Assembly: GCF_010093535.1 (NCBI RefSeq)
Contig: NW_022985164.1
Location: 1,663,629 to 1,727,628 of the forward strand
DNA: 64,000 nucleotides
Source of the DNA: Lindgomyces ingoldianus
Taxonomy: Eukaryota > Ascomycota > Dothideomycetes > Pleosporales > Lindgomycetaceae
Direction of reading: 5' to 3'
Part shown: in pieces, positions 61,101 through 64,000 of the stretch
Position numbering within the stretch: the stretch's first letter is position 1
Layout of the letters: every line of letters starts with the position of its first letter
Program-made: the position numbers and the translations under genes
The notes under the pieces: model-generated
Told to the model about the DNA's origin: nothing
Databases searched by the model: none
Seen by the model: only the letters and a program-made list of their open reading frames with translations

Positions 61101-62181
61101 GTCTTAGTAATTTTACCTATAACGCTACTATGCGTGTATAGATAGTTATTATACAGGATTTTGTTTTTACTGTAAACTATTAAGAGCTAAAATAGGGCTA
61201 ATTAAGCTAGATTATACTATAACAGAAAGACTTACACTTAAAGAAACTAAATAATAGTGTTTACTTACAACATAACTATTGCATTAGCCTGCGCTAACTA
61301 AGTAAAGTTAAGTAGATTAATAAGGGCTAAAATATTAAGCATAGTGTCCTTAAAAGCCTATTATTTAGGTTTAAAAGTAATAAGGAGCTATCTAAAGTTA
61401 GCCTAGACAGACTGCGCGTAAATATGCTAGAAAGAGCTAGAATATACACCTTAAAGCACTTCTTACTAAATTTAAAGTAATAAGCACACTTAGTGTACTT
61501 AATTTTTTTTTTTTTTATGCTATAATGTAACTTATTATTTATAAGCATATAACAGCTACTACTTTTATTTATAATGCCCTTGTAGGACATTTTGTTAACG
61601 CATTAGACATAAAAGTTATTAGAGTGTAAGTTTATGTTAGTAGAAGCTAATTAATCTTTTTTAAAAAAAACTATAGCTAGATTATAATAAAGTAGGCTGT
61701 AAAAGTCTATTTTAAAGTTATTAAGTAAAGTTAAGCATAAGGGAAGAAGCTAAGAGCAGATTAAGTAACAGGTAAGCGTAAGCAGAGTAGGATAGGACTA
61801 TTAAAGCTTGTTAGCACCTCTTTGCGCTAGATTATGCTAGAGTAGCTTAGAATGTACTTACTTTAAAAAGTTTAGAATCTTCTAAACTCTAAGCTATAAA
61901 GAGGGCAGAAGTGTAAAAGAGATAGATTTCTAGAATAGTTAGACCCTATATATACTATCCTAACTGCTACTTTATTAGCGTAAGATATACTGCTATTTTA
62001 CCTTTACTTTTACTTTATACTTTTACTTTACCTTTACTTAATAACTCTAGGTTATTTTTAAATAAACTTATATAAAATTAACTAAAATAAGTAGAAGTAA
62101 GTTTTTAAAGTATTATGTAACACTTTTTTATGCTACTTAGGCTTATTATTATCTGTTCTATCCTCTAAGTTGTAGGACTAC

Positions 62182-62196
62182 TATAAGGGGGGATAA
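62182..62196 (+). other. polypurine tract of the second gypsy element
   Basis: CTATAAGGGGGGATAA lies immediately before the 3' LTR. Confidence 0.65.
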
Positions 62197-62397
62197 TGTA
62201 AGGCCGGATGTCCCAGAACGGGCCAGTATGGCCTCACCTGACCTGTTTGGAGGTCGTATGACCTGTGCTTCGTATATAAGCATGAATCCTGACAAGCGAA
62301 GCTTGGCAGCGATTCGTCTCTCTTACAATACACTCCTATCTTTCTCCGAAAGCTTGCTCTCAGTGCTATCCGTGCTACTTACCATCCCATCTTTACA
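62197..62397 (+). repeat. 3' LTR of the second gypsy element, unmutated
   Basis: 201 bp with normal composition, retaining C and G at all sites mutated in the 5' LTR. Confidence 0.92.
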
Positions 62398-62813
62398 CCA
62401 CTCAGAAGCATATAGGAGTGCGTGGGGACTTAATGACCTGGGAATTCCATAGACACCTATAGGCCTTGTACAAAAGGATATCAGAAAACTACTAAGCTAG
62501 CTACAGGGGAGAGGTGCGACTAAATACTTTCGCTCAGGACTTTTCAGCCTTGCTTCGGCCGTGGCCGCTAGATCATAGTAGTACGACCTCTCTTACTTGT
62601 ATCCTGGGAGTTAGTAGTCGCTGTGGGACTTGTATATGATTAAATACTACAGCCTAATTCTGTTTCTTTAACGGGGTTCGACACATCCAATGATAACGAA
62701 CGCTACCCCGAGAACATACAACTACAACTCCAAAGTTCTCGCGAAAATCTCCAGCATCTCCCTGGCTTTGATTCGACGGAAGTACGGAAGTTCGCCAATT
62801 CTCATTGTTCACC
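62398..62813. other. gene-free stretch between LTR and HET pseudogene
   Basis: Begins with the CCACT duplication. No gene is visible; it includes the former promoter of the HET-domain gene. Confidence 0.55.
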
Positions 62814-64000
62814 ATGCGACTTGTCGATGTCCATACGTTTGAGTTCAAGTGGTTTAGCGAAAGTGAGCTACCTAAGTATGTGATTTTGTCCTATAGATGG
62901 GGCGACGAGGAAGTCAGCTATCAAGATATGTGCTGGCTCCAGAAGATGAAGTCAATACCGGATAATGTCAAGAACGACCCTGTTCTCTCGCTATTGCTCA
63001 GCCCCATCACTGTAGGATCCCGTTCGGTGACTGAGCGGGAAATAATGGAAAGACCAGGATACGCAAAGATTGTTGGCACGGCAAGATTCGCCAAGGCACT
63101 GGGTTGCAGATACACGCGGGTCGATACATGTCGCATCGGCAAGAGTAGCAGTGCGGAATTGCAAGAAGCCATAAACTCAATGTACTAATGGTACAAGGTG
63201 TCTTGGCTTTGTCTTGTGTACCTTGACGATTCGGCGTCTCCAATAGTCGCCTCTAGAAAGCCTAGAAGATTTCGACCTTTTCGCGCGAATACTGTCCCAA
63301 TTTAGATGGATCACTAGAGGTTGGACACCGCAGGAGCTTGTCGCCCCAACCAGACTGTTCTTCTGCAATCGTGATTGGGGCTTCATGACTGCGAAACATC
63401 ACACCATCGGGATAAAGAAGATTGCACAGGCTACTGGAATACCCCTACGCGTACTCCGGACGGGAGATCTAAGCGATATGTCCATTGCGCAGAGCATGTC
63501 ATGGGCGGCGAACCGGTCCACGACTCGCGTCGAAGACACAGCTTATCGCCTCATGGGTCTATTCGACATCCACATGCCCATGCTCTACGGAGAGGGGTCC
63601 AAGGCTTTTATTCGATTACAAGAAGCAATCATGCAAACTAATTCGGATCAAACTACATTCGCTTGGTAAGACCCCACAGCCGATTTCTCTGCTTTGCGGG
63701 GCTTGCTCGCTCAATCTCCACCCGACTTCCTAGGCTGTAACATAATAACAAAAATGCGGACACCCAACGTGCCTTCCACGATCACAAATCTGGGCCTCCA
63801 AGTACAGCTGAATATCGTCCCCTCGGGTTCAGAGGGTTGCTACAGAGCCACATTGCTGGCGCGGAACCCGCTTGGGAGTCCTGTCAGCATCTTGCTCAGA
63901 AAAGTGAGCCACGAGGGGCAGTACACAAGCTTCGATGCGAAACGTCTCCAGTTCCTGGGCATCAGTGCCTCGGTCGGGGAAAAAGCACAATTCTACGTGC
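62814..64000 (+). pseudogene. HET-domain (heterokaryon incompatibility) pseudogene, cut by window end
   Basis: Starts at ATG 62814 with MRLVDVHTFEFKWFSESELP then KYVILSYRWGDEEVSYQDM, the canonical opening of a HET domain. It continues with GYAKIVGTARFAKALG, DTCRIGKSSSAELQEAINSM, RGWTPQELVAPTRLFF, LRTGDLSDMSIAQSMSWAAN, and RVEDTAYRLMGLFDIHMPML (then YGEG). HET proteins trigger cell death when incompatible fungal strains fuse. This copy is broken: TAA at 63186 just after INSMY, another stop and a frame change around 63240-63260, and TAA at 63667 after TFAW. The usual WVDTCCIDK is degraded to TRVDTCRIGK. Coding-like sequence (LGLQVQLNIVPSG) goes on to the window end, so the 3' part is missing. 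Confidence 0.85.

Larger units (their letters stand above)
54905..62397 (+). mobile_element. Ty3/gypsy LTR retrotransposon, RIP-inactivated
   Basis: 7,493 bp with 201-bp LTRs beginning TGTAAGGCCGG and ending ATCTTTACA, flanked by the 5-bp duplication CCACT (54900-54904 and 62398-62402). The internal region is extremely AT-rich. On the plus strand degraded pol is recognisable in gypsy order: reverse transcriptase with QVMPFSFTNAPVAF near 57464-57510 and YFNNILVYS at 57556 (YFDD aspartates turned into Asn), an RNase H end (LADRPLRKPNYIKEL) near 58380-58425, and an integrase core (DVIIDFITQLPP, then VDCLTKIAYYM) near 59030-59145. G-rich AAGGGGGGATAA before the 3' LTR is the polypurine tract. No intact frame remains. 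It differs in LTR and length from the element at 17767-23431. Confidence 0.9.

Noticed and set aside
61327..61590. Minus-strand 87-codon frame within the gypsy element
   Set aside because: AT-rich RIP sequence; Lys/Ser/Leu/Tyr-rich translation without homology, antisense to the retrotransposon.
62228..62452. 74-codon frame over the 3' LTR of the second gypsy element
   Set aside because: Lies almost wholly in the LTR and runs into flanking DNA; a repeat artefact.

Overview
The window looks like nuclear DNA of a filamentous ascomycete (Pezizomycotina; the protein set would fit Eurotiales such as Aspergillus or Penicillium, but I cannot fix the genus). Reasons: genes carry short introns (46-147 bp) with fungal donor, branch (CTAAC-like) and acceptor signals; there are secreted pectin-degrading and DOMON/cytochrome proteins and a HET-domain gene; and GC-balanced gene islands alternate with very AT-rich, stop-riddled blocks bearing the marks of repeat-induced point mutation (RIP: C-to-T and G-to-A changes, TpA excess, few CpA/TpG).

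Layout. 1-12.5 kb is a gene island: an F-box protein, a small coiled-coil-type hypothetical, a four-exon secreted Cys-rich (PAN/Apple-like) protein with a charged tail, a rhamnogalacturonan lyase (PL4) with an apparent GC-AG intron, and a class II aldolase/adducin-type protein. 12.5-28.35 kb is one AT-rich block. Its two edges are a 41-bp near-perfect terminal inverted repeat, so I read it as a single 15.8-kb DNA element. It holds a plus-strand relic, a 209-bp tandem array, minisatellites and a minus-strand relic resembling DUF6589 proteins. A Ty3/gypsy chromovirus (5,665 bp, 318-bp LTRs, TSD TAAAG) is nested inside the 209-bp array. 28.35-34.3 kb is a poor, decayed stretch with a further RIP-mutated insert (29.7-31.4 kb).

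34.3-54.3 kb is the second gene island. It contains a stand-alone cellobiose-dehydrogenase-type cytochrome (AA8), a five-exon DUF1996 secreted protein, a decayed P-type ATPase, a DJ-1/PfpI protein, a decayed unrecognised gene, a small signal-peptide/TM protein, a decayed PAP2-family gene, the GPI-transamidase subunit PIG-S (Gpi17) and a four-exon class-C beta-lactamase-like serine hydrolase. 54.9-62.4 kb is a second Ty3/gypsy element (7,493 bp, 201-bp LTRs, TSD CCACT). Its left LTR changes from unmutated to RIP-mutated partway along, while its right LTR is clean. 62.8 kb to the end is a HET-domain pseudogene cut by the window edge.

The intact genes do not form an obvious pathway cluster. The recurring themes are secreted proteins and genes decaying beside transposon insertions. 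The gene models (exon junctions, phase, total length divisible by three) were worked out by hand from the sequence; family assignments come from recognised motifs and no database search was run.
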